Shown: positions 44,979 to 54,145 of the stretch, in pieces
How positions within the stretch are numbered: position 1 is the stretch's first letter
How the letters are laid out: each line of letters starts with the position of its first letter
NCBI RefSeq assembly: GCF_003269035.1
Contig: NZ_QLTK01000027.1
Location: 34,988 to 98,987, forward strand
Direction: 5' to 3'
Length of the DNA: 64,000 bases
Source: Paraburkholderia bryophila
GTDB lineage: Bacteria; Pseudomonadota; Gammaproteobacteria; Burkholderiales; Burkholderiaceae
Program-made: the position numbers and the translations under genes
Notes under the pieces: model-generated
Databases searched by the model: none
Seen by the model: only the letters and a program-made list of their open reading frames with translations
What the model was told of the DNA's origin: nothing

Positions 44979-46240
44979 ACCTTCCCTCCGCGCATCAACA
45001 CCCGGTTCTCGTAATCCACACGCATCAGCACCGCCACCGCGACGCAGTTCAGCAAAATTCCCGAGCCGCCATAGCTCACCAGCGGCAACGTGAGACCTTT
45101 AGTCGGCAGCAGGCCGAGGTTCACGCCCATGTTGATGAAGGTCTGCGCGCCGAACCAGATGCCGATGCCCTTCGCGACCAGGCCCGCGAACGTGCGGTCG
45201 AGCGCGAGCGCCTGACGGCCGATCTCGAACGAACGGCGCACGATCCAGTAGAACATCAGGATCACCACCAGCACGCCGACAAACCCAAGTTCCTCGCCGA
45301 TCACCGCGAGGATGAAGTCGGTGTGCGCTTCCGGCAGATAGTTGAGTTTTTCGACGCTGCCGCCGAGGCCCACGCCGAACCACTCGCCGCGCCCGAAGGC
45401 GATCAGCGAGTGCGTCAATTGATACGCCTTGCCTTGCGCGTAACGGTCGTCCCACGGATCGAGGTACGCGAAAATCCGCTCGCGACGCCATGGCGACGCC
45501 CACACCAGCAAGCTGAAGGTGCCCACCGCGGTGGCCACGAGCCCGCCGAACAGCTTGCCGTTCACGCCGCCGAGGAACAGCACGCCCATCGCGATCGCCG
45601 CGATCACCATGAACGCGCCCATGTCCGGCTCGAGCAGCAGCAACGCGCCGACCAGGCCAACCGCGACCGCCATCGGCAGAAAGCCCTTGGCGAAGCTGTG
45701 CATGTATTCTTGCTTGCGCACCGTGTAGTTCGCGGCGTAGATCGTCACGGCAAGCTTCATGATTTCCGACGGCTGCATGTTCGTGATGCCGAGCGGAATC
45801 CAGCGGCGCGCGCCGTTCACGCCCTTGCCGATGTGCGGAATCAGCACGACGACCAGCGCGGCCAGCGAGATCAGGAAAAGCTTCGGCGCGTACTTGTCCC
45901 ACGTCGAAATCGGAATGCGGAACGCGGCGATGCCGATCACCGAGCCCAGCACCACGAACAGAATCTGCCGGGCGAGAAACGCCCAGTCGCGGTACGACGA
46001 ATATTTGGGCGAGTCCGGCATGGCGATCGAGGCCGAATACACCATCACGACGCCGAGCCCGAGCAGCGCGACGACCACCCACAACAGCGAGTGATCGTAG
46101 TCGAGCATCCGCGAGCGCAGCGGACGCACGCCGTTGACGGCGCTCGCCAGCCCGCTGCCCGTGCGGCCGCCGGCACGCGCCGTGCCTTCGCCGGCGCCCG
46201 CGCCCGCGGTGCGTGAACCGAAGCGTTCCGACCAGCTCAT
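44975..46240 (-). CDS. ftsW: SEDS peptidoglycan polymerase FtsW
   Basis: FtsW is the septal peptidoglycan glycosyltransferase that works with FtsI. From the ATG overlapping the murD stop it is 421 residues. A soluble Gly/Ala/Arg-rich N-terminal arm (about 1-45) precedes a multi-helix membrane core with LLGLGVVMVYSASIA, LEPDMGAFMVI, LPEAHTDFILAVIGEELG and GLTLPLVSYGGSG. Starts further downstream (at MLDYDH) are possible but would lose the overlap. Part of the contiguous dcw operon. Confidence 0.95.
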   Translation of the reverse strand: MSWSERFGSRTAGAGAGEGTARAGGRTGSGLASAVNGVRPLRSRMLDYDHSLLWVVVALLGLGVVMVYSASIAMPDSPKYSSYRDWAFLARQILFVVLGSVIGIAAFRIPISTWDKYAPKLFLISLAALVVVLIPHIGKGVNGARRWIPLGITNMQPSEIMKLAVTIYAANYTVRKQEYMHSFAKGFLPMAVAVGLVGALLLLEPDMGAFMVIAAIAMGVLFLGGVNGKLFGGLVATAVGTFSLLVWASPWRRERIFAYLDPWDDRYAQGKAYQLTHSLIAFGRGEWFGVGLGGSVEKLNYLPEAHTDFILAVIGEELGFVGVLVVILMFYWIVRRSFEIGRQALALDRTFAGLVAKGIGIWFGAQTFINMGVNLGLLPTKGLTLPLVSYGGSGILLNCVAVAVLMRVDYENRVLMRGGKV

Positions 46241-47751
46241 ATCATCGTCCCCCGTTCGGCCGCGATGTCTTCCACCGTGCCGCGAAATACTTCGGCGCGG
46301 TGCGCGTAACCCCTGAACATGTCGAAGCTCGCGCAGGCCGGCGACAGCAGCACGGCGTCGCCCGGTTGCGCCAACGCGGTAGCGGCGCGCGTCGCGTCTT
46401 CGAGCGTGGCGTGATCCGTCAGCGCGATGCCGGTGTGTTCCAGCGCGGCGCGAATCTGCGGCGCGTCGCGGCCGATCAGCATCACGGCGCGGCACCAGCG
46501 CATGACCGGCGCGGCAAGCGGATCGAACTCCTGACCCTTGCCGTCGCCGCCGGCGATCAGCACCACGCGTTGCGCGAGGCCGTCGAGCGCGGCGACCGTT
46601 GCGCCGACATTGGTGCCCTTGCTGTCGTCCACGTAATCGATACCTTCGATCGACGCGATCAATTCCACCCGATGCGGCTCGCCACGGTATTCACGCAGAC
46701 CGTGCAGCAGCGGCGCGCCCGGCAAACCGACGGCGCGTGCAAGCGCGTAAGCGGCCAGCGCGTTCGCGGCATTGTGCAAACCGCGAATACGCAAAGCATC
46801 CGCCGGCATCAAGCGCTTCAGCGCGATATTCGGCAGCGCCACGGCTTCGTTCTTGCGACGGCGCTTGGGCACCGGCTCGTCGCTCACGTCGAGGTCATGC
46901 GCCGTGACCAGCCAGACAATGCCGTTCTCGCGCAGCAGACCGTAGTCGCCGTCGTTCTTCGGCTCGGTGACGCCGAATGTCACGACGTCGGCTTCGCTTT
47001 CTGCCGAAGGCACGAGCGACATGACGCGCGCGTCGTCGCGATTCAGCACGCGCACCGTTTTAGGTCCGAAGATGCGGCCCTTCGCGGCGGCATACGCATC
47101 GAGCCCGCCATGCCAGTCCAGGTGGTCTTGCGTGATATTCAGCACCGCGGCCGCGTCCGGTGCGAACGTGTGCGCGGTTTCGAGCTGGAAGCTCGACAGT
47201 TCCAGCACCCACACGTCGGGCAGCGCGGTGTTGTCGATCGCTTCGCTGAGCTTGTCGAGCAGCGACGGGCTGATGTTGCCCGCCACCGCGACCTTCTTGC
47301 CGGCGCGTTCGCACAGCAGGCCGGTCAGGCTCGTCGTGGTGGTCTTGCCGTTGGTGCCGGTGATCGCGATCACCTTCGGCGCGTAACCGCTTTCACCGAG
47401 CGTCTGCAACGCCAGCGAGAACAGTTCGAGTTCGCCCCAAACCGGAATGCCCTGCTCGCGCGCGGCCGTAATCAGCGGCAGCAGGTCGGCGGCGAGCGGC
47501 GACAAACCGGGGCTGATCGCCACGAGTTCGATACCGTCGAGCAACGCCGGCGAAAACCCGCCACCGACGAATTCAGCGTCGACGCGGTGCGCTTCCAGCG
47601 CGGACAGGTTCGGCGGCACCTCGCGCGTATCGGCCACGCGCAGCCGACAGCCGTGCCGCGCGCACCAGCGCGCCATCGCGAGACCGGATTCACCCAGTCC
47701 CAGCACGAGCACCATCGGCTTTTGCCGATCCCGAAACTTCTCGCCGAACAT
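46237..47751 (-). CDS. murD: UDP-N-acetylmuramoylalanine-D-glutamate ligase MurD
   Basis: MurD adds D-glutamate to UDP-MurNAc-L-Ala. The 504-residue protein has LVLGLGESGLAMARWC near the N-terminus, P-loop GTNGKTTTTS (132-141), NITQDHLDWHGG, YVDDSKGTNVGAT and LLSPACASFDMFRGYAHRAEVF. It is longer than the E. coli enzyme (438). Part of the extra length is a basic stretch around residues 293-300 (VPKRRRKNE) absent from the short form. Its stop overlaps ftsW by four bases; mraY lies 23 bp upstream. Confidence 0.96.
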   Translation of the reverse strand: MFGEKFRDRQKPMVLVLGLGESGLAMARWCARHGCRLRVADTREVPPNLSALEAHRVDAEFVGGGFSPALLDGIELVAISPGLSPLAADLLPLITAAREQGIPVWGELELFSLALQTLGESGYAPKVIAITGTNGKTTTTSLTGLLCERAGKKVAVAGNISPSLLDKLSEAIDNTALPDVWVLELSSFQLETAHTFAPDAAAVLNITQDHLDWHGGLDAYAAAKGRIFGPKTVRVLNRDDARVMSLVPSAESEADVVTFGVTEPKNDGDYGLLRENGIVWLVTAHDLDVSDEPVPKRRRKNEAVALPNIALKRLMPADALRIRGLHNAANALAAYALARAVGLPGAPLLHGLREYRGEPHRVELIASIEGIDYVDDSKGTNVGATVAALDGLAQRVVLIAGGDGKGQEFDPLAAPVMRWCRAVMLIGRDAPQIRAALEHTGIALTDHATLEDATRAATALAQPGDAVLLSPACASFDMFRGYAHRAEVFRGTVEDIAAERGTMI

Positions 47752-47774
47752 CGCCTGCTTCCCTTAGAACCTGC

Positions 47775-48944
47775 TTAACGCAACTTGAGCGTGGACAAAC
47801 CGAACAGACACAACATGAGCGTGATGATCCAGAAGCGCACAACGACTTGCGTTTCCTTCCAGCCCGACAGTTCGAAATGGTGATGCAGCGGCGCCATCTT
47901 GAAGAGACGCCGCCCTTCGCCGAAACGGCGCTTGGTGAATTTGAACCACGTGACCTGCAGCATCACGGACAGCGTCTCGGCGACGAAAATGCCGCCCATG
48001 ATGAACAGCACGATTTCCTGACGCACGATCACCGCGACCGTGCCGAGCGCGCCGCCGAGCGCGAGCGCGCCGACGTCGCCCATGAACATCTGCGCCGGGT
48101 GCGTGTTGAACCAGAGGAACGCGAGCCCGGCTCCGCCCATTGCCGAACAGAAGATCAGCAACTCGCCCGCGCCCGCGATATGCGGAAACAGCAGGTACTT
48201 CGAGTAGACCGAGCTGCCCATCACATAGGCGAACACGCCGAGCGAGGCGCCCACCAGCACGACCGGCATGATCACGAGGCCGTCGAGGCCGTCGGTGAGA
48301 TTGACCGCATTGCTCGAACCGACGATCACCAGATACGTCAGCACGATGAAGCCCCACACGCCGAGCGGATAGCTGATCGACTTGACGAACGGCAGCATCA
48401 GGTCGGCACGCGCGGGCAAGCCCATCGACAGGCCGCTGCGCACCCACGCCATGAACAGGTCGTAGACCCGCACGTTGTTCGCTTCGGACACGCTGAACGC
48501 CAGATAGACCGCCGCGAACAGGCCGATCAGCGACTGCCAGAAATACTTTTCGCGCGAGGACATGCCGCGCGGGTCTTTGTAGACCACCTTGCGGTAATCG
48601 TCGACCCAGCCGATCACGCCGAAGCCGAACGTAACCAGCATCACGATCCAGATAAAGCGGTTGGTCAGATCGGCCCACAGCAGCGTGGCCACCGCGATGC
48701 CCAGCAGAATCAGCACGCCGCCCATGGTCGGCGTACCCGATTTGACGAGGTGCGATTGCGGACCGTCTTTGCGAACGGCCTGGCCGACCTTCATCGCGGT
48801 CAGCTTGCGAATCACCGCCGGGCCGCAGACGAGCCCGATCAGCAGCGCGGTGATGGTAGCCATCACCGCACGGAATGTCAGATAACTGAACACGCGCAAG
48901 AAGCTTGCGTCATTCTGCAGCCATTGCGCCAGCGCCAGTAGCAT
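47775..48944 (-). CDS. mraY: Phospho-N-acetylmuramoyl-pentapeptide transferase MraY
   Basis: MraY moves phospho-MurNAc-pentapeptide onto undecaprenyl phosphate, making lipid I in the inner membrane. The 389-residue polytopic protein has the conserved GTPTMGGVLILLG, GFGVIGWVDDYRKV, NAVNLTDGLDGL and MAPLHHHFELSGWKE motifs, including the catalytic Asp residues of the DDY and TDGLDG segments. Length is as expected for beta-proteobacteria. Between murF (17 bp) and murD (23 bp). Confidence 0.97.
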   Translation of the reverse strand: MLLALAQWLQNDASFLRVFSYLTFRAVMATITALLIGLVCGPAVIRKLTAMKVGQAVRKDGPQSHLVKSGTPTMGGVLILLGIAVATLLWADLTNRFIWIVMLVTFGFGVIGWVDDYRKVVYKDPRGMSSREKYFWQSLIGLFAAVYLAFSVSEANNVRVYDLFMAWVRSGLSMGLPARADLMLPFVKSISYPLGVWGFIVLTYLVIVGSSNAVNLTDGLDGLVIMPVVLVGASLGVFAYVMGSSVYSKYLLFPHIAGAGELLIFCSAMGGAGLAFLWFNTHPAQMFMGDVGALALGGALGTVAVIVRQEIVLFIMGGIFVAETLSVMLQVTWFKFTKRRFGEGRRLFKMAPLHHHFELSGWKETQVVVRFWIITLMLCLFGLSTLKLR

Positions 48945-48961
48945 GCTTCGGTCCTTCTATT

Positions 48962-50392
48962 TCAATGTGCGGCGGGCGTCGTGCCCGCTGCGTTGGGTTG
49001 TGGACTCGTCACGGCGTCCACCACGCGTTCCATTTGCATGAAGCGCGAGCCTTTCACGAGAAGCGTTGCCGCAGGACCGAAACCGGCCTGCTGCAATTGC
49101 GCGACCAGCGTGCCGACGTCGGCCACGTGGTGCGCGTCTGCGCCATACGCGGTGCAGGCGTCGCGCGAGGCGTCGCCCATTGCGTACAGCGCGTCGATAC
49201 CGCGTTCCTTCGCGTAGGCACCGATTTCGCGATGGAACGCCGGACCGTTGTCGCCGACTTCGCCCATGTCGCCCATCACCAGCACGCGCGGCGATGCGCA
49301 CGACGCGAGCACGTCGATCGCGGCGCGCATCGAGTCGGGGTTGGCGTTGTAGGTGTCGTCGATCACGGTGGCGCCGGTCAGCGCGCCGACCGCCGCGTGC
49401 TTGACCTGCAAGCGGCCCTTCACGGCGCCGAACGATTCGAGGCCGCGCTTGATCGCGTCGAGCGGGACGCCTGCAGCCAACGCCGCGGATGTCGCGGCCA
49501 ACGCGTTGTGCGCGTTGTGATTGCCGAGCACCTGCAGCGTGACGTCGAGGTGGCCTTGCGGCGTGTCGATGCTCAACACGCTGCCGTTAAAGCTGCCTTT
49601 GACGGCGGCTTCGGTCACGCGCTCGGCCGAGTTCAGCGCAAAGTCCATGATGCGGCTGCCGGTGGCAGCCACGCGCCAAATGCTCGCGTAGGCGTCGTCG
49701 GCGGGGAACACGGCCACGCCTTCCGGCGACAGCGCGTGAATCACGCTCGCATGTTCGAGCGCGACCGCTTCGACGGTCGCCATGAATTCCTGATGCTCGC
49801 GCTGCGCGTTGTTCACCACGGCGACGGTCGGCTCGGCGATCTTCGCCAGCAACGAGGTTTCGCCCGGATGATTCATGCCGAGTTCGACCACCGCCAGCTG
49901 GTGCGCGGCGTGCAGACGGAACAACGTGAGCGGCAAGCCGATGTCGTTATTGAAGTTGCCGGCCGTGGCGAGCCGCTTTTGTTCGCCCACGGCGGCGGCG
50001 AAGATCGACGCGATCATTTCCTTGACCGTGGTCTTGCCGTTGCTGCCCGTCACCGCGACGAGCGGCATACTGAATTGACGACGCCAGCCGCGTGCGAGCG
50101 CGCCGAGCGCAACGCGGGTATCGGTCGTCACGAGCAGCGACGGCACGCTCCAGTTCGCCGGCGTGCGCGTGAGCAGCGCGGCCGTCACGTTGCGCGCCGC
50201 CACTTGCGGCAGAAAGTCGTGCGCGTCGAAGCGCTCGCCCTTGATCGCGATGAACAGATCGCCCGGGCCGGCGCTGCGGCTGTCGGTCGAAATGCGCTCG
50301 ATCGTCACGCTGTCGTCGCCGAGCACGGTGGCGCCCGGAATCAGCGCGGCGGCTTCACGCAGCGAGAACATGGCATTGCCTGACTGGCTCAT
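48962..50392 (-). CDS. murF: UDP-MurNAc-tripeptide-D-alanyl-D-alanine ligase MurF
   Basis: MurF adds D-Ala-D-Ala to the tripeptide precursor, the last cytoplasmic step. The 476-residue protein has ISTDSRSAGPGDLFIA, P-loop GSNGKTTVKE (116-125), ELGMNHPGE, GRLQVKHAAVGALTGATVIDD in part and NPDSMRAAIDVLA. The start ATG overlaps the murE stop in an ATGA. Length and motifs are standard for the family. Confidence 0.96.
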   Translation of the reverse strand: MSQSGNAMFSLREAAALIPGATVLGDDSVTIERISTDSRSAGPGDLFIAIKGERFDAHDFLPQVAARNVTAALLTRTPANWSVPSLLVTTDTRVALGALARGWRRQFSMPLVAVTGSNGKTTVKEMIASIFAAAVGEQKRLATAGNFNNDIGLPLTLFRLHAAHQLAVVELGMNHPGETSLLAKIAEPTVAVVNNAQREHQEFMATVEAVALEHASVIHALSPEGVAVFPADDAYASIWRVAATGSRIMDFALNSAERVTEAAVKGSFNGSVLSIDTPQGHLDVTLQVLGNHNAHNALAATSAALAAGVPLDAIKRGLESFGAVKGRLQVKHAAVGALTGATVIDDTYNANPDSMRAAIDVLASCASPRVLVMGDMGEVGDNGPAFHREIGAYAKERGIDALYAMGDASRDACTAYGADAHHVADVGTLVAQLQQAGFGPAATLLVKGSRFMQMERVVDAVTSPQPNAAGTTPAAH

Positions 50393-51936
50393 TCGCCACC
50401 TCCGCGGGCATGCGTCGCGCGCGCGGCAAGCGCGAGGCGGGCGTGATCCTGATCGGAGAACGCGCGTTTCTTACCCATGATTTCCTGTGTTGCTTCGTGC
50501 CCCTTGCCGGCCAGCACGATGACGTCTTCGCGCGCGGCGGTGCGGATCGCTTGCAGGATCGCGCTCGCGCGGTCTTCGATGCGGCGTGCCTTCGACGCGT
50601 CCTGCATGCCCGCTGCAATCTGTTCGAGGATCGCTTGCGGATCTTCGCTGCGCGGGTTGTCGCTGGTCACGATCACGCCGTCGGCGAGCCGTTCGGCGAT
50701 CGCGCCCATTAGCGGACGCTTGGTTGCGTCGCGGTCGCCGCCACAGCCGAACATGCAGATCAATTCGCCACCGCGCGCGGCCGCCATGGGGCGCAGCGCG
50801 CCGAGCGTTTTTTCCAGGGCGTCCGGTGTGTGGGCGTAATCGATCACTACCAGCGGCTCGTCGTTTTGCAAGCGGCCGCCCAGCCGCTGCATGCGGCCGT
50901 TCACCGGTTCGAGCTTCGCCAGTTCGGCGAGTGCGGCGTCGAACGGCACGTCGGCGGCGAGCAGCGCGCCGAGCACGCCGAGCAGATTGCTCACGTTGAA
51001 CGCGCCGAGCGTTTGCACTTCGATGTCGGCATCGCCCCAGTCGGAGGTGGTCAGATGGAACGCGGTGCCGGTGGCCGTGGCGCGCACGTTCGACGCCAGC
51101 AGCAGCGCGTCGGCTTGCGGCGCGTCCTGCAGCGCGGCGTCGAGACCGTAGGCGATCGTGCGAGCGTGACCTTGCGTGCTGGCCAGCAAGCGGCGGCCGG
51201 CGGCATCGTCGCGATTGATCACGGCCGCGCGCAGCGCCGGCCAGGCGAACAGACGCGCCTTCGCCGCTTCATACGCCGCGAAGGTGCCGTGATAGTCGAG
51301 ATGGTCTTGCGTGAGGTTCGTGAACACGGCGATGTCGAACGCCGTGCCGTTCACGCGCCCCTGATGCAGCGCATGCGACGACACTTCCATCGCCACCGCC
51401 TGCGCGCCGGCGTCGCGCAACTGCGCGAGGCTGCGTTGCAATTGCGGCGCGTCGGGGGTCGTGAAACCGGTGTGCACGAGTTGGCCCGGCAATCCCGTGC
51501 CGAGCGTGCCGATGATCGCACAGCGCGTGCCGAGCGCGGTCAGCGCCGCCGACACCCACTGGCTGCACGAGGTCTTGCCGTTGGTCCCGGTAATGCCGAC
51601 CGCCAGCATGGCGTCGCTCGGATCGCCGTACCAGCCGCTCGCAATCGAGCCGGCCAGTTCGTTCAACGCCGGCACGGCTAGCGTGGTGGACGGATCGACC
51701 TGCGCGGCAAAGCCCTCGGGCTGCACCAGCACCGCGGCGGCGCCGCGTTCGAGCGCCCCGTCGATAAACGGGCGGTTGTCCGCGCCGTCTACCGCGTAGG
51801 CGAAAAATGCGTCGCCCGCTGCGAGCGAGCGCGTGTCGGCATGCAGATGCGCGTCTGGCTGCACGCGTGCGTGCAGCCAGGTGAGCGCGTCGGCGATCTG
51901 CCGGTGGGCGGGATGGTGCTTGCGCAATGCGCTCAT
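50389..51936 (-). CDS. murE: UDP-MurNAc-L-Ala-D-Glu:meso-diaminopimelate ligase MurE
   Basis: MurE adds the third residue of the stem peptide. The 515-residue protein has TDTRSL-like HADTRSLAAGDAFFA, P-loop GTNGKTS (117-123), VFTNLTQDHLDYHGTF, and the DNPRSEDP motif near residue 424 that selects meso-diaminopimelate, as expected in Gram-negatives. Start and stop overlap the neighbouring ftsI and murF by four bases each. Intact. Confidence 0.97.
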   Translation of the reverse strand: MSALRKHHPAHRQIADALTWLHARVQPDAHLHADTRSLAAGDAFFAYAVDGADNRPFIDGALERGAAAVLVQPEGFAAQVDPSTTLAVPALNELAGSIASGWYGDPSDAMLAVGITGTNGKTSCSQWVSAALTALGTRCAIIGTLGTGLPGQLVHTGFTTPDAPQLQRSLAQLRDAGAQAVAMEVSSHALHQGRVNGTAFDIAVFTNLTQDHLDYHGTFAAYEAAKARLFAWPALRAAVINRDDAAGRRLLASTQGHARTIAYGLDAALQDAPQADALLLASNVRATATGTAFHLTTSDWGDADIEVQTLGAFNVSNLLGVLGALLAADVPFDAALAELAKLEPVNGRMQRLGGRLQNDEPLVVIDYAHTPDALEKTLGALRPMAAARGGELICMFGCGGDRDATKRPLMGAIAERLADGVIVTSDNPRSEDPQAILEQIAAGMQDASKARRIEDRASAILQAIRTAAREDVIVLAGKGHEATQEIMGKKRAFSDQDHARLALAARATHARGGGE

Positions 51937-53798
51937 CGCACGACTCCCGGGTGGCTTTTCGCGGAGGCGGAAATCGTCATCTTTTTAGCGCCGGCGCTAG
52001 TGGAAAGTTTCTTGGCCGCTGCAGGCGTGGCCGGTGCGGTGGGCGCGGGCGGCGCCGAATCGTCCGACACCACCATCTGCTTGACCGGCATGTCCGGCGG
52101 CACATTCAGCGAGCGCAGCGTATCGCCGACGATCGACGAGAACACCGGACCCGACACCTGGCCGCCGAAGTGGCTGCCCGCCGTCGGTTCGTCGACCGAC
52201 ACGGCGACGACGATGCGCGGATTCGGCATCGGCGCCATGCCGACGAACGACGCGCGGTATTTGGAGTGGTCGTAACCATGCGCACCGTGCTTATACGCGG
52301 TACCGCTCTTGCCGCCGACGCGATAGCCCGGCACGGCCGCATCCGGCGACGTACCGCCCGGCGCGGTGACGGTTTCGAGCATGGCGCGCACTTCGCGAGC
52401 GGTGGTCGGTGCGAAGATCTGCGGGCCCGTGGCCGGCTGATCGCCCGGCGTGCGGAAAATCGACACGGGCATGATTTCCCCGTCGTGCGCGATCGCGGTG
52501 TAAGCGCGGCCCAACTGGAACAGCGACACCGACAGACCGTAACCGTACGACATGGTCGCCTGTTCGATGCGGCGCCAGCTCTTCCACGGTCGCAGACGGC
52601 CCGCCGCCGCGCCTGGGAAGCCGACCTTCGGCGCCTGGCCGAGACCGATGCTGGTGTACATATTCCACATCTCTTCGGGCTTGAGCTGCATGGCGATCTT
52701 CGTCGCGCCGATGTTGCTCGACTTCTGGATCACGCCGCCCACGGTCAGCACGCCGAACGCGCTGTCGTCGGTAATCGGCGCGCCGTCCAGCACAAAGCGG
52801 CCACCGCCGGTATCTACCAGTGTAGTCGGCGTGACGCGGTGCAGATCGAGCGCGAGCGAGACCGTGAACGGCTTCATGATCGAGCCCGGCTCGAACGTGT
52901 CGGTCAGGATGCGGTTGCGCAGTTGATCGCCGGTCAGGTGCGAACGGTCGTTCGGGTTGTACGTCGGGTAATTGACGAGCGCCAGCACTTCGCCGGTCCG
53001 CACGTCGATCACCATCGCCGCGCCGGCCTTCGCCTTGAATTTCTCGACGGCCGCCTTCAGGTTCGTATAGGCGATGTACTGGATCTTGCTGTCGATCGAC
53101 AGGTCCACGTCTTCGCCGTTGTGCGGCACGACCTGCTCGTCCACATCTTCAATGATGTGGCCCATGCGGTCCTTGATCACGCGGCGGCTGCCCGACACGC
53201 CGGCGAGCGACTTCTGGTCGCCGAGTTCGACGCCTTCCTGGCCTTCGTCTTCCACATTGGTGAAGCCGATCAGGTGAGCCGTGATCTCGCCTTCCGGATA
53301 GAAACGCTTGTATTCGTCGCGCGCGTAAATGCCCGGAATGTCCAGCGCCGCCACCTTCTCAGCCACGTCCACCGGCACCTGGCGCTTCACGTAGACGAAG
53401 TTCTTGTCTTCCGACAGCTTGGCGCGCAGTTCCTTGTTCGTCATGCCGAGCAATTGCCCGAGCGAGGCCAGCTTGTCCGCGCCGAGATCGTCCGGCACCG
53501 ATTCGGGAATCGCCCAGATCGCGCGCACCGGCAAGCTCGTGGCGAGCACCAGACCATTGCGGTCGAGAATCTTGCCGCGCGTGGCCGGCAGTTCGAGGCG
53601 GCGCTGATAGCGGATTTCACCCTGCTTCTGATAGAACGCGTTGCCCGGACCCTGAATCCAGAACGCGCGCCCGGCCAGCGCGACGAACGCCATGAACAGC
53701 ATGAACACGACGAGTTTCGAGCGCCACATGGGCAGGCGCACCGACAGGATCGGATTGGCCGAGAAGGCCACGCTCTTGCGAGTCGACGATTTTTTCAT
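51933..53798 (-). CDS. ftsI: Septal transpeptidase FtsI (PBP3)
   Basis: FtsI cross-links septal peptidoglycan and is a beta-lactam target. From the ATG overlapping the ftsL stop it is 621 residues. A basic cytoplasmic N-terminus precedes a membrane anchor (about 30-45). The pedestal contains RGKILDRNGLVLATS, and the transpeptidase domain has EPGSIMKPFT (active Ser near residue 305), SSNIGATKIA and GGKSGTAYKHG. The C-terminal tail is Ala-, Lys- and Ser-rich. The longer open frame upstream lies inside ftsL/rsmH. Confidence 0.96.
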   Translation of the reverse strand: MKKSSTRKSVAFSANPILSVRLPMWRSKLVVFMLFMAFVALAGRAFWIQGPGNAFYQKQGEIRYQRRLELPATRGKILDRNGLVLATSLPVRAIWAIPESVPDDLGADKLASLGQLLGMTNKELRAKLSEDKNFVYVKRQVPVDVAEKVAALDIPGIYARDEYKRFYPEGEITAHLIGFTNVEDEGQEGVELGDQKSLAGVSGSRRVIKDRMGHIIEDVDEQVVPHNGEDVDLSIDSKIQYIAYTNLKAAVEKFKAKAGAAMVIDVRTGEVLALVNYPTYNPNDRSHLTGDQLRNRILTDTFEPGSIMKPFTVSLALDLHRVTPTTLVDTGGGRFVLDGAPITDDSAFGVLTVGGVIQKSSNIGATKIAMQLKPEEMWNMYTSIGLGQAPKVGFPGAAAGRLRPWKSWRRIEQATMSYGYGLSVSLFQLGRAYTAIAHDGEIMPVSIFRTPGDQPATGPQIFAPTTAREVRAMLETVTAPGGTSPDAAVPGYRVGGKSGTAYKHGAHGYDHSKYRASFVGMAPMPNPRIVVAVSVDEPTAGSHFGGQVSGPVFSSIVGDTLRSLNVPPDMPVKQMVVSDDSAPPAPTAPATPAAAKKLSTSAGAKKMTISASAKSHPGVVR

Positions 53799-54145
53799 CG
53801 CACACCTCCGCGACGGGTCGCCACCGGCGCGGACGCCGGACCGGAAGTCGGGATCGGCGCGTCCTCGGCCTTGACGGCGCCCGGGTCGAGCGTCAGATAC
53901 TGGGTGCGGCCGGTCGTGACCGATTGCATTTTCAGCGAGTCGGTCGCGATCTGCTCGATGCGCGAGGTTTTCGACAACGCGCTCTGCTGATATTGAAGCT
54001 GCGAATAGTCCTGTTGCAGCTGACGCTCCTGCGATTGAGCGCGCTGCAACTGGATAAAGATCTGCCGCTGCTGATTGGTCGCGTTGACAACCGACAACGC
54101 GCACCCCATCACGATGATCAGCAGGAAGATATTGAGGCGGTTCAT
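53795..54145 (-). CDS. ftsL: Cell division protein FtsL
   Basis: FtsL is a small bitopic divisome protein that forms a coiled coil with FtsB and contacts FtsQ. The 116-residue protein has an N-terminal membrane helix (NIFLLIIVMGCALSVVNA, about residues 5-22) followed by a Gln-rich heptad stretch (about 25-75). A Pro-rich tail ends it. It starts in a four-base overlap with the rsmH stop and ends overlapping ftsI. Identity rests on position, size and architecture. Confidence 0.92.
   Translation of the reverse strand: MNRLNIFLLIIVMGCALSVVNATNQQRQIFIQLQRAQSQERQLQQDYSQLQYQQSALSKTSRIEQIATDSLKMQSVTTGRTQYLTLDPGAVKAEDAPIPTSGPASAPVATRRGGVR

Noticed and set aside
39555..50383. Several 300-730 codon plus-strand open frames antisense to the dcw genes
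   Set aside because: They overlap well-supported ftsA to murF genes and show the Arg/His/Asp composition typical of antisense shadows.
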